Origin: Posidonia oceanica
Lineage: Eukaryota > Streptophyta > Magnoliopsida > Alismatales > Posidoniaceae
Direction of reading: 5' to 3'
Assembly: GCA_037176725.1 (NCBI GenBank)
Contig: JAZBRS010000057.1
Coordinates: 88,805,501-88,869,500, forward strand
Length of the DNA: 64,000 nt
Both the position numbers and the translations under genes were made by a program. The notes under the pieces were generated by a model, which worked only from the letters and a program-made list of their open reading frames with translations, was not told where the DNA came from and made no database searches. Below, piece after piece: positions 50,201-54,439 of this stretch (position 1 is the stretch's first letter; each line of letters starts with the position of its first letter).

Positions 50201-53200
50201 ATAGTCCACCCTTCCCCTAAAAATTAATAAAATAAAGTATGCATCATTTTCATTTTGTGGCAAATTCATATTCCCATTTTGATAATTGCTTGCTTTAACA
50301 CAATTTGGTTGATCATTAATATCTTAACTATCAGGATACGTCCCATTTTAGCGTAATAGGGGAAGAAAGAAAATGAAATAGACAGTCATAAACATGATTG
50401 ATAATAGTGTAGAAAAAGGTTCATCAAGGCAAAATATGGTTGTTTTTGTTCTTTCCCTTTCTTAACAATCCCATTGCCTTTTTCTTAATCTTGCTTCTAG
50501 CAAGTTCTTTGAATTTTCATATTTTTTGGTTAAAATTTTATTAAGTTTGTTGTACAAGTCTTATTTGGTGTGTGATTTACAATTTACAGAATGCAGATTT
50601 TCCATACAGAATCCCATGGGACGGGCAATGAGAAGGTTACAAAAAGTCACCTCATTATAGATGGTACCCACTGCCACTCTGAGAGCTTCTAAGTTGCTAC
50701 CCCATAATCGCAAAGAATATAACAGGCACCTCTCTGCAGTCATGAAGGAAAAAAAACAAAAGTTAATAATGAAATTGAAAAGCCAAAAATGTAAATCTCT
50801 ACATATTAGGTAGTTATGTGAATTGCAGCAGCTTCAAGTTCATAAATGTTTTAGATCTGAAGAGTTTGAAAGAAATGGGACATGAATTTTGAAATTTCAA
50901 TAGCATAGAGAATGCAATGTTATAAAGACGAAAGGCAATACCACGGCGACAAGCCTCCAAACAACATGAGACAAGCGGCTAGTCAATGCATTACAAAGCA
51001 CAAATAAAAGGTATAATATAGATGAACAAAGAGCAAGTGAATCATAAGATCAAATAACTAACAAATACCACTATGACCTATAATTATCAAGTAAATTACA
51101 ATGTTCAAACTCCATATATAAATTTCACTTAAAATAAATTAATTATAATTGTTGCAAGCTTGCAGTATATTCAAAAAATTGGTTAAGATGAGAAGTGTGA
51201 AACACTAAGTGGTACTGTTGTAATTTGTGAAGAATTTTCACGTATAGCAAAGAATAAAAACAGTAATTAAATTAAAAAAGAGTGGGTAAAACTTAAAAAT
51301 AATTTAACTTTGAAAAAAAGTAAATAAATCATGACTGGAGTGTTGGAGGAAGAGAAAAAAAAGAGGGAAAAGTAGAAGGAAGTAAATGGAGGACCAAATG
51401 CTTCTCTTCAATCAGGTGTATCCTGGGACTGAGGCGACCAAGTGACTGCCTCGTTGAACTGTGCCATCTTCCTGGAACGCACCCAGGCAACCCTCCTCCT
51501 CTTGGCTTATACCAGGGGCCGAGGTGACAAGGTGTGCTGCCTTGATAGCACTTATAGAATCAAATCTATAACTCTTTAGGATGGTATTATTTGAGTGGTG
51601 AGAATTGAATTTCCGAAGTCATGTACCAGAAAACATGAGTGGTGAGAATCAAATCTATAAGTCTTGGCAGATTTACATTAATAAATTAAACCCCAAAATA
51701 AATAAAGAATAATTTCCTTAATGGTACTCTCAACAATACCTGATTTTAACTTTAGTATCTCAACTACAAAACCGTTCATTCCGGTATCCTTAACTTTTAA
51801 TTTTTTTCATTTTAAAATAGTTGTAGTAATGGCATTACAATATAATATGGATTGACCATTATGCCCTTCTTATTTTCTTTCTCTACTTTACTCTTCTTTC
51901 TTCCTCTTCTTTCTCTTCCTTCTTCAGTTTCTCATCCCAAACCTGTGTTTCACCCCAACCACGACCCCAAACCTTCCCTTCTCCTCCCTGAACGTCAATT
52001 TCTGCGGCAAAAACGTGTTTTGAGATCAGATACAGGTGTGAAGGAGGTGATGGACGGGGAGGAGGTAAGGCAGAAGATGGTAGAGACTAATGGTGGGCCC
52101 GTCATCGTCAAGTACCAATTCTCCAACGAAGACCTCAACAACGTCCTCATCACCATCTCCTGCGTCGAGGACCTCGAGAATATGATGGAAGAGTACCAGA
52201 AGCTCGACAAGGCCATTGCCGCCACCGTCGATAGCGCTAGGAAGCTTTGGGTCTTCCTCTTTGATGACCCCACCATCGAAGGCAATGTGGGAGTGACCCA
52301 ATTTGCACTGACTACAAATCCGTCGTTGGTCCCGGTGTGTTCGATGGGTCCAATCAAAATGGAACTAGTGTCGATGCTGGTCGTGGCAGGGTTTTTGCCC
52401 CAAGGGAGTTGGAGGGGAGGAAGGGGGTTGAAGAGGAGGGAGGTGATGGAGAAGGAGGAGGAGGTAAAGAAGGGGAGGAGGAGGGAGAAAGGCGGAGCTT
52501 GCAAACCTACATAACCACCACCCGTCGCCAGGTCTCTTTCTCTCTCTAGAATTTACAGAATTTAGATTTAGAAAATAATTAAACTCAACTCATTTTAGAT
52601 AATTCTTATTAAAGGGAAGGAAGAAAGAGAGGGAGAAGGATTATATTTCTGTATTGAAGGGTATTTTCATCCAATTGATTTTTATGAAATAACGTTTTGT
52701 AACGGAAGTACCACAATAACTAACGACAATAGTTGAGGGTAGCAAAGTGAATGGTTTTATACTTGAGGGTATTAAAGTAAAAAATAAGTACAATTAAGAG
52801 TACCATTAAGGAAATTCCTCATAAATAAAAACACGAGCACCAGACATCAAGTAGGTTTACAGAGTTGGCAGACACATCAGTCGTACTCTATTACAAATCA
52901 AACAAGTTCTTCGATAAACAGTTAAGAAAAAGCAATAGCAGTTGTATAAACCAACCGGGAGAGTGCAATCTGAGGACCAGTTTGGACTTGGCAATATCCC
53001 AAACAGCCAGTGAGTTGTCACCAAGCCCCAAAACAAGACACGAATCTCCCTGCCAGACACAGTAGATATAACATAAGTCAGCGCAACAAAAAGCTAACAA
53101 GAACACAAAACACACTCGTACCTCGACGAATAAAGCGTCCAGGACCCAGTGATCGAACCCCGGCAACCTGCACACAAGCTCCAAATCAACAGCCAGCCTT

Positions 53201-53611
53201 CCGCCTTCCCTCCCGGCCTCTTCCAAACCACCTCCATGAACGTGAACAAGAAACAGCTTCACCCTCTTCTCTCCAAAAACCGCAATCCTGGAATTGAAAC
53301 CGCCGCCGCCACCGCCACCGCCGCGTGCTATCCCATAGACTCGGATGCCTCCGAACACGTGGAACGAGTTCAAAAGGTCCCCGGATTCGACGTCGTAGAC
53401 CAGAATCTCCGATCCCGTACCTAAACAAAGGGAAGCCGAAATAAATCAAACAATGAGCGATTAGTAGAGAGAGAGAGAGAGATTTACCGGCGAGGAGCAG
53501 AGGGAGGGAGGAGAGATGAGGAGGAGGGAGGGAGAGGAAGGCGAGGGCGGAGATCTCTCCGAGGTAAGAGCCAGCACGGAGAAGCCATGAGCTGTTCTCG
53601 TTCCCCGCCAT
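8076..53611 (-). CDS. WDR6: WDR6/Trm734-like WD40 protein, exons 1-14 of a longer gene
   Basis: Fourteen exons join at 53488-53611, 53122-53420, 52956-53049, 50651-50733, 44123-44324, 43847-43974, 41839-41921, 41512-41730, 26228-26584, 25977-26148, 20105-20296, 19819-20028, 19644-19736 and 8076-8254. Phases agree at every junction and all introns are GT-AG. The joined product (811 residues, open at the C-terminus) resembles the plant homologue of human WDR6 and yeast Trm734. In those organisms this WD40 scaffold partners the FTSJ1/Trm7 methyltransferase for 2'-O-methylation of the tRNA anticodon loop. Role here is inferred from family likeness only. Visible signs are repeated WD blades with W-D/W-K ends (for example LAVWDIA, IIIWKIS, TLKVWGIL). 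Plant homologues are, from memory, about 1300 residues, so roughly a third is missing beyond position 1. No stop or frameshift was seen in any exon, so the gene looks functional despite 45.5 kb of span. Confidence 0.88.
8640..9070 (+). mobile_element. LINE-like 3' tail with internal tandem triplication
   Basis: GC-moderate segment ending in TTTTCAATAAAATATTTTGC and an AAATAAATAAATAATG tail, like a plant L1 3' end. No open reading frame of the LINE remains. Assignment rests on the tail style only. Confidence 0.4.
8785..8990 (+). repeat. Three tandem copies of a ~73-bp unit
   Basis: The block TGATTGGCTTAAxCxTTTGTT, then CTGGTTTTTGTTTT, then ACTTGTTTTCTTGCTTTTGC occurs three times in a row with a few substitutions. 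It creates a leucine/phenylalanine-rich false reading frame. Confidence 0.8.
9070..9622. other. Intron 13 sequence, no feature recognised
   Basis: Mixed sequence with a pyrimidine-rich stretch at 9355-9420. No domain, repeat or exon could be supported. Confidence 0.4.
9631..9833. mobile_element. 203-bp MITE of hAT family A
   Basis: Flanked by a perfect 8-bp duplication, GTTCAAGG at 9623-9630 and 9834-9841. The left end is CATGGTACCGACTGTCGAC. The right end, inverted, is TATAGTTTTAAATATCGG, matching the CATAGTTCTAAACATCGG end of hAT copy 3. The interior is full of CCGACA/TGTCGG words. It is non-coding. Confidence 0.75.
9915..10230 (-). mobile_element. Degraded 3' terminal part of a hAT family A element
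   Basis: Contains, in order, ATGGAAATATCGATGGAAGC, CAACTTGAAATTGAAATTAAG and TCTAGGACTGCTTAAG. This is the same order as the minus-strand 3' regions at 32440-32700 and 23810-24050. Ends were not found. Confidence 0.45.
10480..10620 (-). repeat. Copia 3' LTR
   Basis: 141 bp, colinear with the LTR at 15028-15163 apart from scattered substitutions and a small insertion in the TATATA region. It is the downstream LTR relative to the minus-strand pol. Confidence 0.9.
10621..10631 (-). other. Copia polypurine tract
   Basis: Minus-strand TTGAGGGAGAG lies directly against the 3' LTR, where the plus-strand primer is expected. Confidence 0.8.
10640..13620 (-). pseudogene. Copia pol polyprotein, broken
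   Basis: Read on the minus strand: a protease with the DSG active motif near 13590; a GAG-pre-integrase block with LLWHYRFGHLSHRKLQ at 13160-13240; an integrase core with VNDYSRVSWVYLL and FFHTDN at 12820-12980; and an integrase tail with YSRTQKGYKCYHL at 12400-12470. Reverse transcriptase lies at 11207-11880, with LYG-type IYGLKQS and the catalytic YADDIFVTG near 11470-11495. RNase H lies at 10650-11050, with EAYSDLDYVGNKGDRK and DVFTKG. At least six frame changes or stops separate these, so no functional product is expected. Confidence 0.88.
13700..14518 (-). pseudogene. Copia gag with CCHC zinc knuckle, broken
   Basis: The start at 14518 gives ASSSSSRDLVKNLNRTLMKL, then YLLWSQAFETFIGAHQK. 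An in-frame break follows, then a UBN2-type gag segment (AKRIWDMLKSTYG, HLFTMPQGDQSVQ). A knuckle CDHCSRTNHTFVKC (C-x2-C-x4-H-x4-C, near 13787-13828) closes the region. Confidence 0.85.
14519..15015 (-). other. Copia 5' leader, GC-rich
   Basis: Untranslated leader between primer site and gag. It includes a CTGC/GGCAG-rich block at 14840-15000 far richer in GC than the rest of the element. No coding sequence is supported. Confidence 0.6.
15016..15027 (-). other. Copia primer binding site
   Basis: Minus-strand TGGTACCAGAGC directly follows the 5' LTR. It is one base from TGGTATCAGAGC, the complement of the initiator tRNA-Met 3' end. Confidence 0.85.
15028..15163 (-). repeat. Copia 5' LTR
   Basis: 136 bp, upstream LTR for the minus-strand element. 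It contains a TATATATAGG block near 15078 that could act as the element's TATA box. Confidence 0.9.
15169..16206. other. Intron 13 sequence and probable 5' region of the hAT family B element
   Basis: AT-rich to 15480. Then a GC-rich block at 15530-15830 has repeated AGGTTGTTTGCCCAAGGT / AGGCTGTTTGCCTAGGGT words. The left end of the family B element must lie here, but no inverted match to its right end (CATACTTATCATGG) was found. Confidence 0.4.
16207..18935 (+). pseudogene. hAT transposase, family B, broken
   Basis: Starts SQEKNSPSPLPPSEV after a possible splice acceptor. A damaged BED finger spans 16340-16480 (QC-stop-LCEK, KEHLIGSFPDVSKC). The core shows PFNTVNKLAIEVLCEAIG (16853-16908), KYGVTLMSDG, VCTDN, TPCVAHCIDLMLEDI (17280-17325), then an open stretch with FATSYLTLQNM, SQSLVVLLRLVDYDEKPAMDY and FLNPMVYYK. 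The dimerisation region (18140-18310) keeps only CERN-like and WSTF-like traces. The tail is Arg-rich (RGRGRSCRSGRRCG), then Glu/Lys-rich. It differs clearly from the three family A transposases. Multiple stops make it non-functional. Confidence 0.8.
16207..19269 (+). mobile_element. hAT family B element, right end identified
   Basis: The 3' non-coding part (18940-19269) is nearly colinear with 30050-30422, sharing TATTATTTAGTTTTTCTTAG, repeated TTATTGTTATTGTTAAG and the end GGCxCCATGATAAGxAT. The shared end shows that the shorter element at 28871-30422 is a deletion derivative of this family. The left end was not located. Confidence 0.65.
19290..19500 (+). mobile_element. Degraded 3' end of a hAT family A element
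   Basis: Shows the family order GTTCAGCTTGTCTTAAAATTTC, then ATTTTACCATATTTCCAG, then TTTCCACCAATA and GGCCTGAAGTCC. This order is known from 1120-1260 and 48640-48815. It lies between the family B element and exon 13. Confidence 0.4.
19644..19736 (-). CDS. WDR6: WDR6-like exon 13 (residues 722-752)
   Basis: A 93-base exon of exactly 31 codons, with no internal ATG start. Acceptor GGTAG|ATATTA, donor CTTAAG|GTTTGC. Encodes LHVSCGGWRRPYSFYF, which I recognise as a conserved CGGWRRP segment of plant WDR6 proteins. Its donor opens intron 13 (11.4 kb). Confidence 0.86.
19819..20028 (-). CDS. WDR6: WDR6-like exon 12 (residues 652-721)
   Basis: Acceptor TTTCAG|ACTGGA, donor ATAAAG|GTGTTT. Encodes TGGDGCICYFKLIKS, a charged stretch and STDFIIWSLMDEIK, a blade end. 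Phase 0 at both ends. Introns 11 and 12 are 76 and 82 bp. Confidence 0.88.
20105..20296 (-). CDS. WDR6: WDR6-like exon 11 (residues 588-651)
   Basis: Acceptor CTTCAG|GTGCTT, donor CGCACT|GTAAGA. Encodes VLVCGDQRGNLSFFSFPNVK, a linker, then GAHGISSVSTV and EIEIRT. It starts and ends in phase 0. Reading EIRT+TGGDGC across intron 11 gives a continuous WD blade. Confidence 0.88.
20627..21142. repeat. Tandem duplication in intron 10, second copy split by an LTR
   Basis: Copy one (about 20627-20935) and copy two (about 20945-21142, continuing at 23457-23590) share ACAATTTGATTCATGTATCT, TATGGTGAACTCAAAC, CTCAAGGACAG and then CATTCTTxCACA and CTAxACTTCCCAA. The second copy is interrupted at 21143-23456. 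The intact first copy proves the insertion site. Confidence 0.75.
21143..23456 (+). mobile_element. Solo LTR (2314 bp), probable Ty3/gypsy
   Basis: Starts TGTAACACTT and ends GGTCGTGACA, with GCAAT (21138-21142) before and GCAAC (23457-23461) after, a 5-bp duplication with one change. No gag or pol is inside. GA-rich leader sequence lies at 21780-21860. Three imperfect repeats with CCAAAGACxxTTGATACC occur at 22490-22800. Orientation is inferred from likeness to the gypsy LTR at 57266, which also starts TGTAACAC. Confidence 0.65.
21438..21658. mobile_element. 221-bp MITE of hAT family A inside the solo LTR
   Basis: Left end CAAGATTCTAAATGTTGG, right end inverted CATAGTACCAAATGTCG. Flanks are GTGCCAAG (21430-21437) and GTGCTAAG (21659-21666), seven of eight identical. 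Inner sequence carries GTGTCGGCGAAATTTC, the family palindrome arm. Confidence 0.75.
23800..24724 (-). mobile_element. hAT family A internal-deletion derivative, left end truncated
   Basis: 3' subterminal sequence at 23800-24120 (AGTCCGACAAAAATAG, AACTTCGAATTTCGATTTG, AAACTCAAGGATAAGC), a unique middle, and a 5' end with CGACACGTG words. It ends TTTAAACCTTG at 24724. The first ~25 bp expected on the left are missing. No transposase remains. Confidence 0.6.
24725..25976. other. Intron 10 sequence, no feature recognised
   Basis: AT-rich sequence without recognisable domains or clear repeats, leading to exon 10. Confidence 0.5.
25977..26148 (-). CDS. WDR6: WDR6-like exon 10 (residues 530-587)
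   Basis: Acceptor CACAG|CCATCT, donor GAGGAG|GTGATT. Encodes HLFTADPKGTLKVWGIL, a WD blade, and a strand ending LDVSFQEE. Intron 9 is 79 bp. Exon 11 continues with VLVCGDQRGN. Confidence 0.88.
26228..26584 (-). CDS. WDR6: WDR6-like exon 9 (residues 411-529)
   Basis: The longest exon seen, 357 bases. Acceptor TTACAG|CAAAAG, donor TGCAG|GTAAGT. Encodes SEYIRCLFFTKEDILYVATN, then EDIIAIGDGKGYATVL and QLLGIYWCRSLG. It joins exon 8 across 14.9 kb of nested transposons with the frame kept. Confidence 0.87.
27446..28467 (-). mobile_element. 1022-bp hAT family A derivative inserted in the LINE
   Basis: Left end CAAGGTTCTAAATTTC, right end inverted CATTGTTCCTAATATTG. Flanks are GGTAGGAC (27438-27445) and GGTAGGGC (28468-28475), seven of eight identical. 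The 3' portion matches the large copies, including transposase-tail relics read on the minus strand at 27900-27700. The middle (28030-28230) is a GAG/CAGCAG-rich stretch. Confidence 0.8.
28950..30001. mobile_element. 1052-bp hAT MITE with a perfect 8-bp target duplication
   Basis: GTGTCTAG occurs at 28942-28949 and 30002-30009. The ends are TAAGGGTGCACACGATTCGG and, inverted, TAGAGATGCACACGGTTCAG. They are followed by repeated AACCGAACCGAAC and GGTTCGGTT words, a style well known from plant hAT MITEs. It is non-coding. Confidence 0.88.
29340..29530 (+). repeat. Minisatellite, about seven units of ~27-30 bp
   Basis: Units consist of GCTCCACTCCTCCAACG followed by variable TGTCGTCGGT-like bases, inside the MITE at 28950-30001. 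It is GC-rich against AT-rich surroundings and gives Ser/Cys-rich false reading frames in three frames. Confidence 0.85.
32753..35999 (-). pseudogene. hAT transposase copy 2, broken
   Basis: The ATG at 35999 gives SSSDGHGSQGNGSGNEE and the BED finger CKYCGKRMISGG ... RLKQHLVGG ... VSKC (near 35900-35780). The DUF659-like part is at 35510-35100 (GQAVVKYIFFNAI). The core region runs through about 34700. The dimerisation domain is at 33957-33740 (RKIVIKILAQTASASECERN, with the canonical CERNW). A tail of Asp/Glu/Ser-rich sequence ends at 32753 (CSFLY). The tail is open for 229 residues (33715-33026), the longest intact piece of any family A transposase here. Frameshifts and stops lie upstream. 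Confidence 0.82.
36070..36460. repeat. Tandem array, about 3.3 copies of a ~118-bp unit
   Basis: Each unit reads ACATTAAAATTATAAATATT, then TTTTTTATTTACTGATT, TTTATGATTTTATAG, TTAGGTTAGATTTGACC and GATCTATGTAATATCA. It lies in the leader of hAT copy 2, just upstream of the transposase start. Copies are nearly identical, so the array is younger than the coding decay. Confidence 0.85.
36681..40005 (-). mobile_element. 3325-bp LTR unit (solo LTR or non-coding LTR element) nested in hAT copy 2
   Basis: Flanked by a perfect 5-bp duplication ATTAT (36676-36680, 40006-40010). It starts TGTAG and ends CTACA, the short inverted ends of an LTR. The sequence on each side realigns with the unbroken leader of hAT copy 3. 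No gag, protease, RT, integrase, primer site or second LTR was found inside, so a very long solo LTR is the simplest reading. The minus-strand reading starts TGTAGACACTC, a common start of long gypsy LTRs, and ends ATTACTACA. The middle has seven clusters of inverted GTTGGACGC/GCGTCCAAC words. Confidence 0.75.
37535..38853. repeat. Inverted-repeat clusters built on GTTGGACGC / GCGTCCAAC
   Basis: Clusters begin at 37535, 37774, 38002, 38231, 38612 and 38822, with a seventh at 39699-39766. Each holds two to four 8-9-bp arms in alternating orientation. In four of the clusters the middle pair abuts to form an 18-bp palindrome or close variant. The first four start 239, 228 and 229 bp apart. Two clusters use the variant GCGTCTAAC/GTTAGACGC with matching change in both arms. 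Confidence 0.85.
40381..41511. other. Intron 8 sequence near exon 8, no gene recognised
   Basis: Contains GAGTGTCTACAATTTG at 40563-40578, like the right end of the LTR unit, and an AT-rich remainder. This may be a trace of a second LTR of that family. Nothing coding was supported. Confidence 0.35.
41512..41730 (-). CDS. WDR6: WDR6-like exon 8 (residues 338-410)
   Basis: Acceptor TGTAG|TGGAAG, donor GACAG|GTAATC. Encodes GRGIWRCLYDPVAEIFVTAG and FDSAVKVHRL, then a variable hydrophilic linker. Its donor opens the largest intron (14,927 bp). The split Ser codon (AG+C) is completed by exon 9. Confidence 0.87.
41839..41921 (-). CDS. WDR6: WDR6-like exon 7 (residues 311-337)
   Basis: An 83-base exon with no ATG-initiated frame of its own. 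Acceptor TCTAG|ATAGTT, donor CATAT|GTAAGT. Encodes IVLTVGEDCSCRLWGMDGK, a textbook WD blade end. The split Ile codon (AT+T) rejoins exon 8 to read KEHIGRGIWRCL. Confidence 0.87.
42590..42840. repeat. Tandem duplication of a ~125-bp unit in intron 6
   Basis: Both copies contain ATGATGTAGGATGATTTCAA, ATCAAACCTACGATTG and then ACAATACTCACTCTCT, about 123 bp apart, with roughly a dozen differences. Non-coding. Confidence 0.8.
43080..43530 (+). pseudogene. LINE ORF2 fragment (linker between endonuclease and RT)
   Basis: Plus-strand reading shows CAKLKWVKNRIKRWANEEMG at 43197-43255, then LEQDLEKWLKCDEIASRPLW and LKAGYRNTNFFHKGG at 43330-43430. This order is typical of the plant L1 segment before RT (usually WLKEGDRNTKFFH). 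It is followed by GCGCCTCGCCCTAATGGCG, which does not fit. No RT or 3' end follows. Confidence 0.65.
43847..43974 (-). CDS. WDR6: WDR6-like exon 6 (residues 268-310)
   Basis: Acceptor GTTAG|GCAGTG, donor ACC|GTGAGT. Encodes SARIWNFSALSKG, closing the previous blade, and YGHDARIWDCYISDT, opening the next. Intron 5 between exons 5 and 6 is a normal 148 bp. Confidence 0.87.
44123..44324 (-). CDS. WDR6: WDR6-like exon 5 (residues 201-267)
   Basis: Acceptor ATGCAG|ATTATT. Encodes IIIWKISRDD, a His/Cys-rich linker, then the classical WD start LHGHEGSIFRLAWSHDG and VSDD. It ends one base into an Arg codon at GATC|GTAAGT. The left end of hAT copy 3 lies only 124 bp from the acceptor, the closest transposon to any splice site in the window. 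Confidence 0.88.
45066..45095. repeat. Palindrome and TATGCCGAA/TTCGGTAT words in the hAT copy 3 leader
   Basis: ATACCGAAAATTTTCGGTAT at about 45071-45090 is a perfect 20-bp palindrome. Around it (45000-45135) GGTATGTCGAAAATCCTTGA occurs twice, plus several TATGCCGAA. This block is not obvious in copy 2. Confidence 0.7.
45302..48503 (+). pseudogene. hAT transposase copy 3, broken
   Basis: Starts SSSDGHGSQDNESGNEER, almost the same as copy 2. The BED finger is mutated. The best open part (45888-46397) reads REKVGQTVAKYMFFNAIPAN, DYDIMNKYLKFENEELEGYI, YGVTIICDGW, QIINFMIYCDG and VVQIVTDNGSNFKKTGE, with the catalytic-region TDNGS. It continues FIYNHSYLLVFMRSPECCGG. The dimerisation domain is at 47300-47500, with WILNGTQAPNLKK and YERN for CERNW followed by a stop. 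The acidic Ser-rich tail ends near 48503. Confidence 0.82.
48839..49100 (+). pseudogene. Retroviral-type gag remnant with two CCHC knuckles
   Basis: Reads GQANHYARNC, then CYNYG (Cys to Tyr in the second position) and, after a frameshift, KPSHMQRNCTKPPKKVGD. This is the end of a Ty3/gypsy gag. No upstream gag exists on the other side of hAT copy 3. Confidence 0.6.
49180..49790 (+). repeat. Two tandem copies of a ~345-bp unit, probable LTR material
   Basis: TAAGTGCTACAC, GGGAACCAC, TCTAGAGC, AGTGATCCT, GACTCTTGAC, ACATGCTTGA and GACGGGT occur in the same order at 49205-49370 and 49545-49750. They follow a gag remnant but hold no coding sequence. Confidence 0.65.
49790..50180 (+). mobile_element. 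LINE 3' tail with poly(A)
   Basis: Ends TGAAATAAAAATTTTCC, TTTGACCAATC and a nine-A run at 50172-50180, as plant L1 elements do. A preceding TTTGGC-rich 3' UTR is typical. No coding part is left, so it was 5' truncated on insertion or later cut. Confidence 0.6.
50181..50650. other. Intron 4 sequence next to exon 4, no feature seen
   Basis: AT-rich unique sequence leading to the exon 4 donor. Confidence 0.5.
50651..50733 (-). CDS. WDR6: WDR6-like exon 4 (residues 173-200)
   Basis: Short 83-base exon encoding RCLLYSLRLWGSNLEAL and ending GTIYNE. It lies between the Pack-MULE-bearing intron 3 and the 6.3-kb intron 4 (donor GAG|GTGACT). The motif GTIYNE joins directly to IIIWKIS of exon 5, which is the family's continuous order. 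Confidence 0.85.
50740..51690. other. Intron 3 sequence, no gene recognised
   Basis: AT-rich to 51400. Then a short GC-rich block (51410-51570) repeats GACTGAGGCGACCAAG and GGGCCGAGGTGACAAGG, and GTGGTGAGAAT occurs twice (51596, 51640). Function unknown. Confidence 0.45.
51707..52820 (+). mobile_element. Pack-MULE carrying a PB1 gene fragment
   Basis: Flanked by a perfect 9-bp duplication ATAAATAAA (51698-51706, 52821-52829), the length expected for Mutator-type elements. The ends are long inverted repeats. The left reads GAATAATTTCCTTAATGG and the inverted right reads GAGGAATTTCCTTAATGG. Similarity continues for about 75 bp (ACTTTAGTATCTCAA / ACTTTAATACCCTCAA, then AAAACCxTTCA). No transposase is inside. 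The centre is GC-rich and coding-like. It sits in intron 3, opposite to the WDR6-like gene. The duplication is low-complexity, so the long ends are the stronger evidence. Confidence 0.8.
51852..52514 (+). CDS. Captured PB1-domain gene fragment (220 codons open)
   Basis: Open for 220 codons. Residues ~55-140 form a PB1 (octicosapeptide) domain with GGPVIVKYQFSNEDLNNVL, the acidic OPCA-type loop SCVEDLENMMEEYQKLD and the closing strand KLWVFLFDDP. PB1 domains mediate pairing between proteins, and in plants they occur in many small and kinase proteins. The N-terminal part is Phe/Leu/Ser-rich (FLFSFSTLLFFLPLLSLPSS) and comes from pyrimidine-rich sequence near the element end. It resembles a signal peptide by composition, probably by chance. 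After the domain the frame runs into GGA/GAG repeats (RRGEV-like, Lys/Glu-rich). Whether it is expressed cannot be told. A pseudogene fragment is the cautious view. Confidence 0.6.
   Translation: MTIMPFLFSFSTLLFFLPLLSLPSSVSHPKPVFHPNHDPKPSLLLPERQFLRQKRVLRSDTGVKEVMDGEEVRQKMVETNGGPVIVKYQFSNEDLNNVLITISCVEDLENMMEEYQKLDKAIAATVDSARKLWVFLFDDPTIEGNVGVTQFALTTNPSLVPVCSMGPIKMELVSMLVVAGFLPQGSWRGGRGLKRREVMEKEEEVKKGRRREKGGACKPT
52956..53049 (-). CDS. WDR6: WDR6-like exon 3 (residues 142-172)
   Basis: Acceptor GGCAG|GGAGAT, donor CCCG|GTTGGT. Encodes a WD blade with GLGDNSLAVWDIAKSKLV. It leaves one base that combines with exon 4 to give a Glu codon, restoring the family motif SPERCLLYS across a 2.2-kb intron. 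Confidence 0.85.
53122..53420 (-). CDS. WDR6: WDR6-like exon 2 (residues 42-141)
   Basis: Begins after TTTAG and completes a Gly codon to give GTGSEILVYDVESGDLL, the first WD blade. A nine-glycine run (residues ~77-85) is followed by the second blade with FGEKRVKLFLV. It ends at GTCGAG|GTACGAG in phase 0. The exon is GC-rich (CCGCCG repeats) compared with the AT-rich introns, as is common for 5' exons in plants. Confidence 0.85.
53488..53611 (-). CDS. WDR6: WDR6-like exon 1 (residues 1-41)
   Basis: The start ATG sits in a good plant context (AACAATGGC). The exon encodes an N-terminus with the motif YLGEISALAFL, followed by a leucine-rich stretch ending in LLLAG. It ends one base into a codon at GCCG|GTAAAT. 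Intron 1 is only 67 bp and begins with a GA/CT run. No upstream in-frame alternative start was found. Confidence 0.85.
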
Positions 53612-54080
53612 TGTTGATGTTCTGTTCTGCTCCTGCTGCCGCGGAAGGAAACGAGGGATTTTGGAACGAGGAGGGGAGGGTTTTTGTTGTTAATTTCGGT
53701 GTTGGGTTTAGGATCCGGTTGTTGAATCCAAACCCCAACTATCAGCAGCTAACGGATCCTAATTCAAGTAATCATGCATTCTTGTTTAGCACTGCTTGTT
53801 TGGACCCAGCATGGCACCTGAAGTTCCCCGAGCCATTCAAGAGTCACGAGCTAAAAACAAACACACATCCATGAGAGCACTACGACTCCAAGCTCCACCA
53901 ACTATAGCAGTAGAAGGAAATGCAAGAGTCAGTTTCCATCAGTTCCATGCGGGAGTTTGTTAAATCTCACGGTAAATTTCTAAATTTACCCCTAGTGAAG
54001 ACCATTATTTAGGAAATTACTTATAAAGAATTACATTTTTTACCACCAAATTAGGGAACAGTTATACCTTCATCTTCTCA
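53612..54080 (-). promoter_or_regulatory. Probable 5' UTR and promoter region of the WDR6-like gene
   Basis: Sequence directly upstream of the start codon, GC-rich near the ATG and AT-rich beyond 53940. No clear TATA box at a convincing distance was seen. The plus-strand frames here are antisense to the exon. Assignment rests on position only. Confidence 0.4.
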
Positions 54081-54082
54081 CC

Positions 54083-54295
54083 AAGATGTCATCATCTCCA
54101 ACCCCCTTCTTCTCCTTTTTCTCTACTGTCCTCTCTCGCTAGGATGCCATCATTTCCACCCCTATCTTCTTCTTCTTCTCCATTGTCCTCTTTCACTAAG
54201 ACGCCATCATCTCCATCCCTTTTTACTCCTTCTTCTCCGTTGTCCTCTCTCATCAAGACGTCATTATCTCCACCCCTTTCTTCTTCCTCTCTCAC
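54083..54295. repeat. Tandem repeat, about four units of ~60 bp
   Basis: Each unit has AAGAxGxCATCATCTCCA, then CCCCTTCTTCTTC and TTGTCCTCTxTC. Pyrimidine-rich, with long false Ser/Pro frames on both strands. It lies about 500 bp upstream of the WDR6-like start. Confidence 0.75.
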
Positions 54296-54439
54296 CACCA
54301 TCGTGAAGCAACCATCGAGAAGCACAAGCGAGTTCCCAAGCTCCAAAATCTTCCATTTCGACGAGCTTCGAAACCGCCCTTCTTCTCTCATCTTCTCATC
54401 AATAGTCAGGGAGCTGGCATGTTGCAAGCGATGGTAAAG

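Noticed and set aside
51995..52504. 169-codon minus-strand frame in the Pack-MULE
   Set aside because: It is the antisense of the PB1 frame. The plus strand has clear domain logic and the minus strand does not.
53010..53874. Plus-strand frames over the gene start
   Set aside because: They are antisense to exons 1-3, whose minus-strand reading gives WD40 motifs and correct splice sites.
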